Positions 1-6,644 are shown, numbered from the stretch's first letter. The stretch is DNA of 8,425 nucleotides from ARK-15 sp038880255 (GCA_038880255.1 JAVZSA010000047.1:1-8425), one strand, 5' to 3'. The notes: generated by a model not told the origin, from the sequence alone. Translations and numbers: made by a program.

Positions 1-552
1 AAGGACGATGAAGAAATTGATTTTGGAGATTATTTCATAAAAGCAGTAAAGTCAATGCATCCTGTAACGAATCTTGCATATATGTTTAAAGAAAAGGATA
101 GAAGAAGGATTTCTCAGGAACTTATGAAAAAGTATTTGTTAACAAGCAAGGAAGTGGATTCAATAGTCAGGAATGGGGCAATTGAGAAAAATGGAAAAAG
201 AATTACGATTGATGACATTTCCGATGGTATTAGAGTAGGAAGAAAGATTGTCTACACAGGTGATACTTCACCCTGTGATTGTATAGTGGATATATCAAGG
301 GATGCAAATGTCCTTATACACGATTCTACGGTAGATTCATCCCTAGAGGAAAAGGCCAATGAATTTGGGCATTCATCAGCAAGGCAGGCAGCAATCGTAG
401 CAAGTAGAGCAAATGTAAAAAAACTCTTTCTAACACATATTAGCCCAAGGTATAAAATGAATGAAATAAAATTATTAGAGAATGAGGCAAAGGGCATTTT
501 TAAGGATTCTACAGTGGCTATGGATCTTATGGAATATAATGTAACTATTTGA
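1..552 (+). CDS. rnz: Ribonuclease Z (tRNase Z), C-terminal part, 5' end outside the window
   Basis: This is a zinc-dependent endonuclease of the metallo-beta-lactamase fold that cuts tRNA precursors just after the discriminator base. The reading frame is open from base 1 and gives 183 residues. The ATG at 55 is only an internal Met, because coding sequence continues upstream of it. Seen in the fragment: YTGDTSP at about 85-91, whose Asp is a metal ligand; LIHDST at about 105-110; GHSSARQAA at about 123-131, the family's GHST-type motif; and LTHISPRY at about 144-151, whose His is a metal ligand. The N-terminal HxHxDH motif must lie left of the window. Archaeal family members are roughly 300 residues, so about 40% is missing. 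Its stop overlaps by 8 bp the stop of the convergent PolD subunit gene. Its likely substrates include the tRNA-Ala precursor encoded at 3931. Identification is firm. Confidence 0.93.
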   Translation, partial: KDDEEIDFGDYFIKAVKSMHPVTNLAYMFKEKDRRRISQELMKKYLLTSKEVDSIVRNGAIEKNGKRITIDDISDGIRVGRKIVYTGDTSPCDCIVDISRDANVLIHDSTVDSSLEEKANEFGHSSARQAAIVASRANVKKLFLTHISPRYKMNEIKLLENEAKGIFKDSTVAMDLMEYNVTI

Positions 553-1861
553 AATCAAGAACTGTAAATCCTGGTTTATTGAGAAATTTCAAAGTTACCT
601 TTGCAGGATCTGGAACAAAGTTATGCATTTTTTGGTAATCTGTCTGTTTTTGCCATGCTGATGCATTTAAAAGTAGTACACCAAAATAGTTTGAATATTT
701 ATGAACATGTATATGCCCAGTAACAAAAATATCGGGTATTTCATCAATTACCATGAAATCCTCTATTGTGGGAGCTATTGGAACATTCCTTCCATAGAAT
801 GGTGATAGATGCCTTCTTTTTAAAATTTCCTCCATCATTTTTATTGCATTATCATACTTCATTCCCTTCATTAAGTCCATAAAATCGTTAAGACTGGCAC
901 CATGATAGATTAGGATCTTTACACCCTCTATTGAAACATAGGCAGGATTTGAAACAAATACTACATTTTCTTGAAATATTTTTCTAATATCACTTGAAAG
1001 TGCTGGCTGTGGTTCTGAAATCCTAACAAGATCATGGTTTCCAGGTGAAAGAAATATTGTAACATCATTTCTTATTTTCTCAAAAAAGCTTGAAAGTTTA
1101 CCATATTGATCATATATGTCATCAAGTTCAAGGTCCTTTTCCTGGCCAGGGTATATGCCTATACCATCAACAAGATCACCTGAAACTACCAAGTACTTTA
1201 CTTTTTTTCCATTTCCATCATTATTTAGCCATTCTATAAATTTATTAAAGGATTCTTCCATAAACATTTTACTACCAACATGAGTGTCTGATATGAATGC
1301 AACTGCATTTTCACTATCCACCAATTTTTCCTTTTTTTGTGCATTGTCAACACCTGGATATGTGATATCCTTAACATAAAATCTACCATTTTTAACATTT
1401 ACCCTAATAGCAATTATATCGTCAGGAAGTACATTTCCTCCAGTATTAATATCAGCATATGCAATAGCGGATCCTGATAGATCCTCAATTTCAAGAACTT
1501 TACCATATTTTGATTCTCTTACATCCATTACCATGGCAATTATTGTTGCTTCACCTTCAGAAATCCTTGCATATTCAATATCTACAGGTGAGGAAACAGA
1601 TACCCTTGCTTGAAGTATTTTTTTAATTTTAATATATCTATCCTGGAAAAGCTTTCTAAAGCTTTCACTTTTTCCAGCACTGGCCTCAAAAATATCCCTA
1701 CTTTTTAGTATTTCATAATTACTTATTCTACTATCATCTTTCTTTATCAATTCCTGAGCGTAGGATAAACCTCCATTCTTCATTATTTTCTCCATTAGAT
1801 CTGGTGTGGCGATTATTCCATTATTCCAGAGAAAATCAAGCACTTTTTTCCTTTCATCCAT
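545..1861 (-). CDS. polB: DNA polymerase D small subunit DP1 (exonuclease/phosphoesterase subunit)
   Basis: This is the small subunit of the euryarchaeal replicative polymerase PolD. It carries a calcineurin-like phosphoesterase domain used for 3'-5' proofreading and partners the large subunit DP2, which is not in this window. The 438-residue product has an N-terminal helical region (1-75), an OB-fold-like stretch (about 85-170) and a metallophosphoesterase domain from about 185. Metal-binding motifs are all present: SDTHVG (191-196), VSGDLVDG (226-233), SPGNHD (272-277), YHGAS (319-323) and TGHIHVH (381-387). The C-terminal NASAWQKQTDYQ (399-410) is also typical of DP1. It is shorter than Pyrococcus DP1 (about 610 residues), mainly because the N-terminal region is small. 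The start ATG lies inside the end of the upstream nre gene (ATGGATGA, 8-nt overlap), so the two are probably translationally coupled. Confidence 0.93.
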   Translation of the reverse strand: MDERKKVLDFLWNNGIIATPDLMEKIMKNGGLSYAQELIKKDDSRISNYEILKSRDIFEASAGKSESFRKLFQDRYIKIKKILQARVSVSSPVDIEYARISEGEATIIAMVMDVRESKYGKVLEIEDLSGSAIAYADINTGGNVLPDDIIAIRVNVKNGRFYVKDITYPGVDNAQKKEKLVDSENAVAFISDTHVGSKMFMEESFNKFIEWLNNDGNGKKVKYLVVSGDLVDGIGIYPGQEKDLELDDIYDQYGKLSSFFEKIRNDVTIFLSPGNHDLVRISEPQPALSSDIRKIFQENVVFVSNPAYVSIEGVKILIYHGASLNDFMDLMKGMKYDNAIKMMEEILKRRHLSPFYGRNVPIAPTIEDFMVIDEIPDIFVTGHIHVHKYSNYFGVLLLNASAWQKQTDYQKMHNFVPDPAKVTLKFLNKPGFTVLDFK

Positions 1862-3014
1862 AGAGTTCTAACCTCTTTTGCTTCTTTATATTTTGAATTG
1901 TTCTAGATGATTGAAATGCATTTCTTATGTTTTCCGGTATTTCCCACATTCTATTAACATTTGTTTCATTGAAAATTTTAGGATTTTTTAAAGCTTCCCT
2001 AACACTTTCCCTAATTATCCATACACCAAGTGGAATATTATATTCCCTTCCTATTTCTCTATAAACTATTACTCTACCTACTTTACCAATTTTATTCAAA
2101 TATTCCAATACAGCTAATCTTGCAGCATAATAGGCACCAGTAACATTTGAAGCATACCCCTTTCTTCCAAAATAATTCTCATAATCGCCCTGACCAATAA
2201 TTTCCCTTCTAAAATTACCTCTACCATACCAGTTCTCAAACATTTCAAAGCTCCAGGGACCTGGCAGTATTAAAATATGAAAATCATTCCACATATAAGA
2301 ATGGTATGAATAGACTGAAAAGTCAATACTTTCATTATCTTTTATGTTATCAATGAGCTTTTTACCCACAATATCATCAACTGCAGTAATAGCCCATCTT
2401 GTTGGTACCAATTTCCTTTCCAATTTTACACCTACCATTCCTGCACTCATTACCCTTCTTAAATAATCTACAGAAAATCCATTTTTATAAAGAAAAAATA
2501 ATCCTTCAGTGGCTTTCAAATCCGTATCATAATAAATTTTTTCAGCAATCCGCGAAATATTCGGTTGATCAATTACATCAAGCCTCTTTGCATAAATCCT
2601 TGGACCTAAAGGGATATGAATACTGTCAAATGAAAACATATTATCAATTTTATAATACTCAGCATCAATACCCATTTTAATATCTGAAATTGCAATTTCT
2701 TGAATTTTATCAATCAATTTTGATTTCCTATCAATTCTTTCCAAATTACCTACCCTATAAAGTGATAGCCTGTATTCAAGTATCTTATCAATGTTAAGGG
2801 GAAAAAGATTTTTTGGTATTTCCTTTGATGATGATAAGGCAGAGACCATTACCCTTGGATAACCATAATGACCAATAAAAATATCTGGTGGAGAAATACC
2901 AGTATAATCTGTTGAGATTTTTGGATTTATTAAAGAGTAATCAATATAGGGACATCTATTCAAACCGCATAAATGCTTAATGCCCCTACATTTTATACAT
3001 AGATCACTTTGCAC
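1854..3014 (-). CDS. nreA: Nre family DNA repair protein (NreA-like), GTG start proposed
   Basis: Nre proteins are archaeal factors that, in Haloferax, protect against DNA damage and can bind PCNA. From the GTG at 3014 the product is 386 residues. It opens with a zinc-finger-like motif, C6-x2-C9-x6-C16-x4-C21, followed by a Pro. Family signatures follow: SPPDIFIGHYGYP (41-53), VPTRWAITAVDD (203-214), GPWSFEMFENWYGRG (252-266) and GAYYAARLAVLEYL (293-306). The extreme C-terminus, QKRLELYG (379-386), fits QxxLxxY, a degenerate PCNA-interacting (PIP) box. The same frame runs up to an ATG at 3140, but that would add 42 residues (many hydrophobic) overlapping the E1-like gene on the other strand, and the zinc finger normally lies near the N-terminus. 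GTG at 3014, with a GGA 6 nt upstream, is the only ATG/GTG/TTG between. It is first in an operon with dp1. Confidence 0.87.
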   Translation of the reverse strand: MQSDLCIKCRGIKHLCGLNRCPYIDYSLINPKISTDYTGISPPDIFIGHYGYPRVMVSALSSSKEIPKNLFPLNIDKILEYRLSLYRVGNLERIDRKSKLIDKIQEIAISDIKMGIDAEYYKIDNMFSFDSIHIPLGPRIYAKRLDVIDQPNISRIAEKIYYDTDLKATEGLFFLYKNGFSVDYLRRVMSAGMVGVKLERKLVPTRWAITAVDDIVGKKLIDNIKDNESIDFSVYSYHSYMWNDFHILILPGPWSFEMFENWYGRGNFRREIIGQGDYENYFGRKGYASNVTGAYYAARLAVLEYLNKIGKVGRVIVYREIGREYNIPLGVWIIRESVREALKNPKIFNETNVNRMWEIPENIRNAFQSSRTIQNIKKQKRLELYG

Positions 3015-3035
3015 ATTTAATCCAATAATTCCAAC

Positions 3036-3059
3036 AAGAAAAATTTTTCTTATTAATAA
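3036..3059. promoter_or_regulatory. Palindromic A/T element between divergent nre and E1-like genes
   Basis: Bases 3036-3051 form a perfect 16-bp palindrome (AAGAAAAATTTTTCTT), and 3050-3059 form a second perfect 10-bp palindrome (TTATTAATAA). The first is centred at 3043.5, almost exactly midway between the GTG at 3014 and the ATG at 3072. Each start codon therefore sits 28-30 bp from its centre, close to the usual TATA-to-start distance for leaderless archaeal genes. It may be a shared bidirectional promoter or an operator. The core AAAATTTT is a poor match to the consensus TATA box, so promoter function is an inference. Confidence 0.45.
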
Positions 3060-3071
3060 AGATATACTACT

Positions 3072-3821
3072 ATGGAAAATTATTTTAAAGAAAGATATTC
3101 CAGACAAATAATCCTTGAAAAATTTGGAGAAAATAGGCAAAAATTACTAAAAAGTAAAAGTGCAATTGTTATAGGTCTCGGTGGAACTGGTGGCCTTATT
3201 TCACAATTACTCGTAAGGGCAGGCCTTGGTACCCTTTATATCAATGATTTCGATAATGTTTCAATTTCGAATATTCATAGACAATTACTATATGATGAAA
3301 GGGATCTAGGAAAAAAGAAAGTGCAAGTAGCTGCAGAGAAGCTGAGTTTGATGAACTCTGATACTAGGGTAATACCTATAGAAGGTGACATTTCTCCAAA
3401 ATTACTTGAAGAATATGTGGAAAAGGTAGACATTGTTATGGATGGAACAGACAACTTTGAAAAAAGGTTCATTATTAATGAAGTATGTGTGAAACACAAT
3501 AAACCATGGGTATATTCAGGTGTTCTTGCCACCTATGGAAACGTAATGCCAATCATTCCAGGAAAGACCGCATGCCTACGTTGTTTAATGAAGGAAATAC
3601 CAAAAAATTATGAAACCACTTCCACTAGAGGAATTATGAACTCAATTCCTTCAGCAATAGCATCAATGGCAGTTTCACTTGCCTTTAAAATACTCTTTAA
3701 TGAAGAAATAGAGAGTGCAATTTACTATTATGATGGTTGGAATTTGTTAATTGAAAAAATTCCAGTAAAGAGGGAGGAAAATTGCCCCACCTGCTCCCTC
3801 AGGAACTTTCAATTTCTCTAA
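3072..3821 (+). CDS. E1-like adenylyltransferase (ThiF/MoeB/HesA/UbaA family)
   Basis: Proteins of this family adenylate the C-terminal glycine of small ubiquitin-fold proteins (ThiS, MoaD or archaeal SAMPs). This activates them for sulfur transfer in thiamin, molybdopterin or thiolated-tRNA synthesis, or for protein conjugation. The 249-residue product shows RYSRQI (8-13), the nucleotide-binding loop GLGGTGG (35-41), the ATP-site stretch NDFDNVSISNIHRQ (58-71, with D61, N67, R70 and Q71), K83, DGTDNF (124-129), and two zinc-binding pairs, CLRC (168-171) and CPTC (238-241). The crossover-loop Cys, normally four residues before a Gly, is Thr183 here (T-S-T-R-G), so a covalent thioester intermediate is unlikely at that site. 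It has no C-terminal rhodanese domain. The family is certain, but the partner and pathway are not. thi4 lies downstream behind a tRNA, which hints at sulfur or thiamin metabolism but does not prove it. Confidence 0.85.
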   Translation: MENYFKERYSRQIILEKFGENRQKLLKSKSAIVIGLGGTGGLISQLLVRAGLGTLYINDFDNVSISNIHRQLLYDERDLGKKKVQVAAEKLSLMNSDTRVIPIEGDISPKLLEEYVEKVDIVMDGTDNFEKRFIINEVCVKHNKPWVYSGVLATYGNVMPIIPGKTACLRCLMKEIPKNYETTSTRGIMNSIPSAIASMAVSLAFKILFNEEIESAIYYYDGWNLLIEKIPVKREENCPTCSLRNFQFL

Positions 3822-3891
3822 AATATTTGAAAAATATAATTTTATTTGAATACAATTATTATACTTTTAAATTATTCAAAAGAATTAATTT

Positions 3892-3907
3892 CGAAAAATA
3901 TTTAAAA
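3892..3907 (+). promoter_or_regulatory. BRE/TATA promoter of tRNA-Ala
   Basis: A purine-rich BRE-like CGAAAAA (3892-3898) runs into ATATTTAAAA (3898-3907), a good archaeal TATA box. Its centre near 3903 places transcription start at about 3929-3931, exactly the 5' end of the mature tRNA. The same promoter probably also serves thi4-purM, because no second promoter can fit between the tRNA and thi4. The rest of the 109-bp gap (3822-3930) is plain AT-rich DNA in which I see no gene. Confidence 0.7.
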
Positions 3908-3930
3908 TAATAGGTATTGTATTGAAAAGG

Positions 3931-4003
3931 GGGCCGGTAGATCAGTTGGTAGATCGCCTCCTTGGCATGGAGGAGGCCCGGGGTTCAAATCCCCGCCGGT
4001 CCA
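3931..4003 (+). tRNA. tRNA-Ala (anticodon GGC)
   Basis: The 73 nt fold into a complete cloverleaf. The acceptor stem GGGCCGG/CCGGTCC contains G3:U70, the universal alanine identity pair. The D stem is GATC/GATC, the anticodon stem CCTCC/GGAGG with loop TTGGCAT (anticodon GGC at 3964-3966), and the T stem CGGGG/CCCCG with loop TTCAAAT. The discriminator is A73 at 4003. There is no intron and no encoded CCA, because the sequence continues TATG. GGC reads GCC and GCU codons. The high GC of this block contrasts sharply with the AT-rich flanks, as expected for a stable RNA in a thermophile. Unusually, the thi4 start codon begins at 4005, one nucleotide after the tRNA. Confidence 0.98.
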
Positions 4004-4004
4004 T

Positions 4005-4787
4005 ATGTTAAAAGAAGATTTAATCTCAGGTTTTATTATTGATGAATACTTAAAAAGTTTAAAAAATTCACTAAATATTGATATTGTGGTGGTAGGAAGT
4101 GGTCCTTCAGGCCTCGTTGCATCCTATTATTTAGCAAAGAGAGGATACAGTGTATCAATTTTTGAGAAAAGGCTAAGTGTTGGTGGTGGTATTTGGGGAG
4201 GGGGAATGATGTTCAATAAAATAATTGTGCAGGATGATGCCTTGGAAATTCTAAATGAATTCGATATTACATATAAAAAGATTGATATCAATTATAATGT
4301 GTGCGATTCCATAGAATTTGTTTCAGGATTAATTTATAAAACAAAAAAGGCGGGGGTTAAAATTTTCAATCTTATTTCAGTAGAGGATCTTGTATTCAGG
4401 GAAAATACCGTTTCTGGTGTTGTGATAAATTGGAGTCCTGTGATAGAAATGGGACTACATGTTGATCCAATTTCAATAATTTCAAAAGTAGTAATTGATG
4501 CAACTGGCCATCCTGCAGAAATTGTAAAAATTCTTGAAAAAAAGAATGATGTTAAACTGAATACCCCTACTGGTCATTCAATTGGTGAAAGATCTATGTG
4601 GGCGGATTTCGCAGAAAAAAATATTGTAAATTATGTAAAGGAAATTTATCCAGGGCTATTTGTTACAGGTATGGCAGCTGTTTCTGTATTTGGTGCTCCA
4701 AGAATGGGGCCAATATTTGGAGGTATGTTAATCTCCGGTAGAGATGTGGCTGTTAAGGTGGATAAAAAATTAGGAGGTGTACCATGA
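4005..4787 (+). CDS. thi4: Thiamine thiazole synthase, archaeal Thi4 (sulfide-dependent ADP-thiazole synthase)
   Basis: Archaeal Thi4 makes ADP-thiazole, the precursor of the thiazole half of thiamin, from NAD, glycine and free sulfide with an iron cofactor. The 260-residue product has the dinucleotide-binding motif VVVGSGPSG (28-36) followed by E54 (FEKR), then LSVGGGIWGGGMMF (58-71), VVINWSPV (139-146), GLHVDP (150-155), DATGH (165-169) and the C-terminal APRMGPIFGGML (231-242). His152 occupies the position of the yeast sulfur-donating Cys205, so this enzyme should be catalytic and use external sulfide rather than act as a suicide enzyme. D154 is the adjacent metal-site Asp. M1 is the natural start because the first 25 residues (IIDEYLKSL) align with family N-termini. 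That start is 1 nt after the tRNA, leaving no room for a separate promoter or ribosome binding site. Its stop overlaps purM through ATGA. Confidence 0.93.
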   Translation: MLKEDLISGFIIDEYLKSLKNSLNIDIVVVGSGPSGLVASYYLAKRGYSVSIFEKRLSVGGGIWGGGMMFNKIIVQDDALEILNEFDITYKKIDINYNVCDSIEFVSGLIYKTKKAGVKIFNLISVEDLVFRENTVSGVVINWSPVIEMGLHVDPISIISKVVIDATGHPAEIVKILEKKNDVKLNTPTGHSIGERSMWADFAEKNIVNYVKEIYPGLFVTGMAAVSVFGAPRMGPIFGGMLISGRDVAVKVDKKLGGVP

Positions 4788-5794
4788 AAACATATGCAGA
4801 AGCAGGTGTTGATTTAGATAAAAAGGGTATTTTTTTAAATAATCTTCTTAGGGAAATAAAATTTGAAAGAAAGAATTTGAAACATGGAATTGGAATTGGC
4901 CACTATTCATCACTTGTAAAATTTGGAGAATATTATCTTGCAATTAATACTGATGGTGTAGGAACAAAAATGATGATAGCTGATGAATTGATGAAATGGG
5001 ATACTGTGGGTATAGATGCTATTGCTATGAATGTTAATGATACAGTTTGTGTTGGCGCCGAACCATTTGCCTTCGTTGACTATTTAATAATTAGGGATTA
5101 TGACATTAAAAAAGCAAAGGAAATTGGCAAATCATTGAATAAGGGTGCAAAAGAAGCAAATGTTTCAATTGTTGGCGGTGAAACAGCCGTAATGCCGGAC
5201 ATTATAAATGCAACAGATCTTTCAGGTACATCAATAGGTTATGTGAAAATAGGGAAAGAAATTACTGGTAAAAAGATAAGAAAAAATGATATTATAATAG
5301 GATTAGAAAGTTCTGGATTACATTCAAATGGATTCACACTAGTAAGGAAGTTGATAAAAGAGAAAAATGTGGATTATAATGAAAAAATAGGTAACAAAAA
5401 GTTATCAAGTTTGCTTCTTACACCAACAAGAATTTATGTGAGACCTGTTTTAGAATCAATAAAAAAATCAAAGGTGAATGGAATAGCACATATAACAGGT
5501 GGAGGATTAAGAAACCTAATAAGATTAAACAAAAAATTGTTTGTAATTGATGATCATATAAAACCACCAAAAATCTTTGATTTCATTAAGGATTTAGGAA
5601 ATATTGAATATTATGAAATGTACCAAACATTCAATATGGGGATGGGTATGGCCTTAATAGCACCGGAGGATGAAGCTAAATTAATCCTTAATATATTTCT
5701 AGAGCATGGAATAGGAGGAAAAATTGTAGGTCATGTGGAAGATGGATATGGTGTAAAAGTACCTGAATTCAATATTTTTTACGAACATTACTGA
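4784..5794 (+). CDS. purM: Phosphoribosylformylglycinamidine cyclo-ligase (AIR synthetase)
   Basis: PurM converts formylglycinamidine ribotide and ATP to aminoimidazole ribotide (AIR), the fifth step of purine synthesis. AIR is also the substrate from which ThiC makes the thiamin pyrimidine. The 336-residue product has the normal family length and shows YAEAGVD at the N-terminus, DGVGTK (57-62), NVND (83-86), GAEPFAFVDY (91-100), GGETAVMPD (131-139), SSGLHSNG (176-183), LLTPTRIY (211-218), HITGGG (236-241) and FNMGMGM (283-289). No key motif is missing. Its ATG overlaps the thi4 stop (ATGA), which indicates translational coupling. It ends 26 bp inside the 3' end of the convergent regulator gene, so there is no independent terminator between them. 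No other purine gene lies beside it in this window. Confidence 0.95.
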   Translation: MKTYAEAGVDLDKKGIFLNNLLREIKFERKNLKHGIGIGHYSSLVKFGEYYLAINTDGVGTKMMIADELMKWDTVGIDAIAMNVNDTVCVGAEPFAFVDYLIIRDYDIKKAKEIGKSLNKGAKEANVSIVGGETAVMPDIINATDLSGTSIGYVKIGKEITGKKIRKNDIIIGLESSGLHSNGFTLVRKLIKEKNVDYNEKIGNKKLSSLLLTPTRIYVRPVLESIKKSKVNGIAHITGGGLRNLIRLNKKLFVIDDHIKPPKIFDFIKDLGNIEYYEMYQTFNMGMGMALIAPEDEAKLILNIFLEHGIGGKIVGHVEDGYGVKVPEFNIFYEHY

Positions 5795-6551
5795 GATCTA
5801 TAATGTTATAAGGAATTTTAGCAAGACCTGGGGATTCCAGTTCTAAATCATCTATTACATACTTGAACAAATCTGTGGAAACAAATATTACAGTTGAAAA
5901 TCCTTTGTGAGCTGCCTCCCGCGAGGCCTTAACAACACCAAATTCAAAGTCTGGCTTTATTCCAGATTTCTTTAATGTAATTAAAGCAACTTCACCTATT
6001 ATACCTATCTTTTCAAAACCTTTTACAATCTTTGAAACATCATTTGGATCAACATTCCTCGAACCACCATCTCTTGATGAAGGAAGTCTTACAACTGTAA
6101 TTTTACCTAATGTAAGATCCAATATACCCTCCAAATTTTCTACATTAAGATCTTCCCCCTTCTTTGCAGAATAACTAGCTATTCCTTTTGATTTTGACTC
6201 CTTTTTGTAGGCATAAATGTGTCCATTTTCCATAAATAAACCTACACTTTCATTAGCGTTAATGTCATCCCCAGCAATTGCTTCCGTTGATTTTATAATT
6301 TTCATATCACTCATTATATTTGTCACATAAGTTCTCAATTCCTCTATTTTTTTATAAACAAACTCAGTTCCATTATTTGTTATATTCATATTTTTATCAA
6401 TATAACCTTCCCTCTTTAGTAATTTAATATATTCTGATACACCTTGAATTGTAATGTTCACTGACTTAGCAATTTCCTTTATTTTCTTCTTTCCGTGCAT
6501 TATTTCAATTAGTATTGACATTTTTGTGATTTCACTTTTTCTTTTAATCAT
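5769..6551 (-). CDS. Predicted archaeal winged-HTH transcriptional regulator with uncharacterised C-terminal domain
   Basis: The 260-residue product begins with a winged helix-turn-helix (about 8-66). Helices cover MSILIEIMHGK and KIKEIAKSVNIT, the recognition helix is near IQGVSEYIKLLKREG (35-49), and a short wing ends in NITNNGTEFV. A helical linker (67-90) leads to a C-terminal domain of about 170 residues containing GKITVVRLPSSRDGGSR (149-165), VDPNDVSKIV (167-176) and FEFGVVKASREAAHKGFS (202-219). That domain looks like a ligand-binding or oligomerisation module, but I recognise no catalytic site. The layout resembles a family of predicted euryarchaeal regulators (possibly COG1497), which I could not check. 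The start at 6551 fits a leaderless transcript from the TATA element at 6573-6580. An alternative start is Met11. It is divergent from the aIF5A operon, so that operon or the gene itself may be its target. No membrane segments are seen. Confidence 0.75.
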   Translation of the reverse strand: MIKRKSEITKMSILIEIMHGKKKIKEIAKSVNITIQGVSEYIKLLKREGYIDKNMNITNNGTEFVYKKIEELRTYVTNIMSDMKIIKSTEAIAGDDINANESVGLFMENGHIYAYKKESKSKGIASYSAKKGEDLNVENLEGILDLTLGKITVVRLPSSRDGGSRNVDPNDVSKIVKGFEKIGIIGEVALITLKKSGIKPDFEFGVVKASREAAHKGFSTVIFVSTDLFKYVIDDLELESPGLAKIPYNIIDLSNVRKKY

Positions 6552-6572
6552 GATTTAAAATTATTAAATGCA

Positions 6573-6591
6573 ATTATAATTTTTTTTTGGA
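6573..6591 (-). promoter_or_regulatory. TATA/BRE promoter of the winged-HTH regulator
   Basis: Read on the minus strand, a run of A residues preceded by CC (about 6591-6581) acts as a BRE-like element and leads into ATTATAATT (about 6580-6573). The centre is about 25 bp upstream of the ATG at 6551, so transcription would begin at or next to the start codon. This gives a leaderless mRNA, and no Shine-Dalgarno sequence is visible. Confidence 0.55.
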
Positions 6592-6595
6592 AAAA

Positions 6596-6609
6596 TTCAT
6601 TAATATGAA
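6596..6609. repeat. Short inverted repeat in the regulator/aIF5A divergent spacer
   Basis: TTCAT and ATGAA are perfect 5-bp inverted arms separated by TAAT. The site lies between the two divergent promoters, 45 bp from the regulator ATG and 46 bp from the aIF5A ATG. It could be an operator for the adjacent winged-HTH protein, or it could hold the aIF5A TATA element (TTAATATG). In DNA this AT-rich such a repeat can arise by chance. Confidence 0.3.
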
Positions 6610-6644
6610 AAAATTATTGAGTTTACATAAAATTAAATTTAAAA

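Noticed and set aside
55..57. ATG at 55 as the start of a small gene
   Set aside because: The frame is open to base 1 and the encoded protein is clearly the C-terminal portion of RNase Z, so this is an internal methionine.
252..497. Minus-strand frame of 81 residues
   Set aside because: Antisense to the clearly coding RNase Z C-terminus.
2399..2680. Plus-strand open frame of 93 residues
   Set aside because: It lies antisense within the well-supported nre gene and has no recognisable motif or ribosome site.
3015..3140. Upstream extension of the nre frame to the ATG at 3140
   Set aside because: It overlaps the N-terminal coding region of the E1-like gene on the other strand, is unlike Nre N-termini, and would displace the zinc motif far from the start.
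3275..3532. Minus-strand frame of 85 residues
   Set aside because: Antisense shadow of the E1-like gene, with no start signals or family features.
3823..3837. ATATTT/AAATAT hairpin after the E1-like gene as a terminator
   Set aside because: Only six A/T pairs with a tiny loop, well within chance for such AT-rich sequence; no clean T run follows.
5791..5796. CTGAGA, the core of a TPP riboswitch, near thiamin-related genes (also at 8035-8040)
   Set aside because: It lies at the end of purM, with none of the other conserved riboswitch elements and no gene downstream on that strand to control. The stretch before thi4 is a tRNA, so no THI element is present there.
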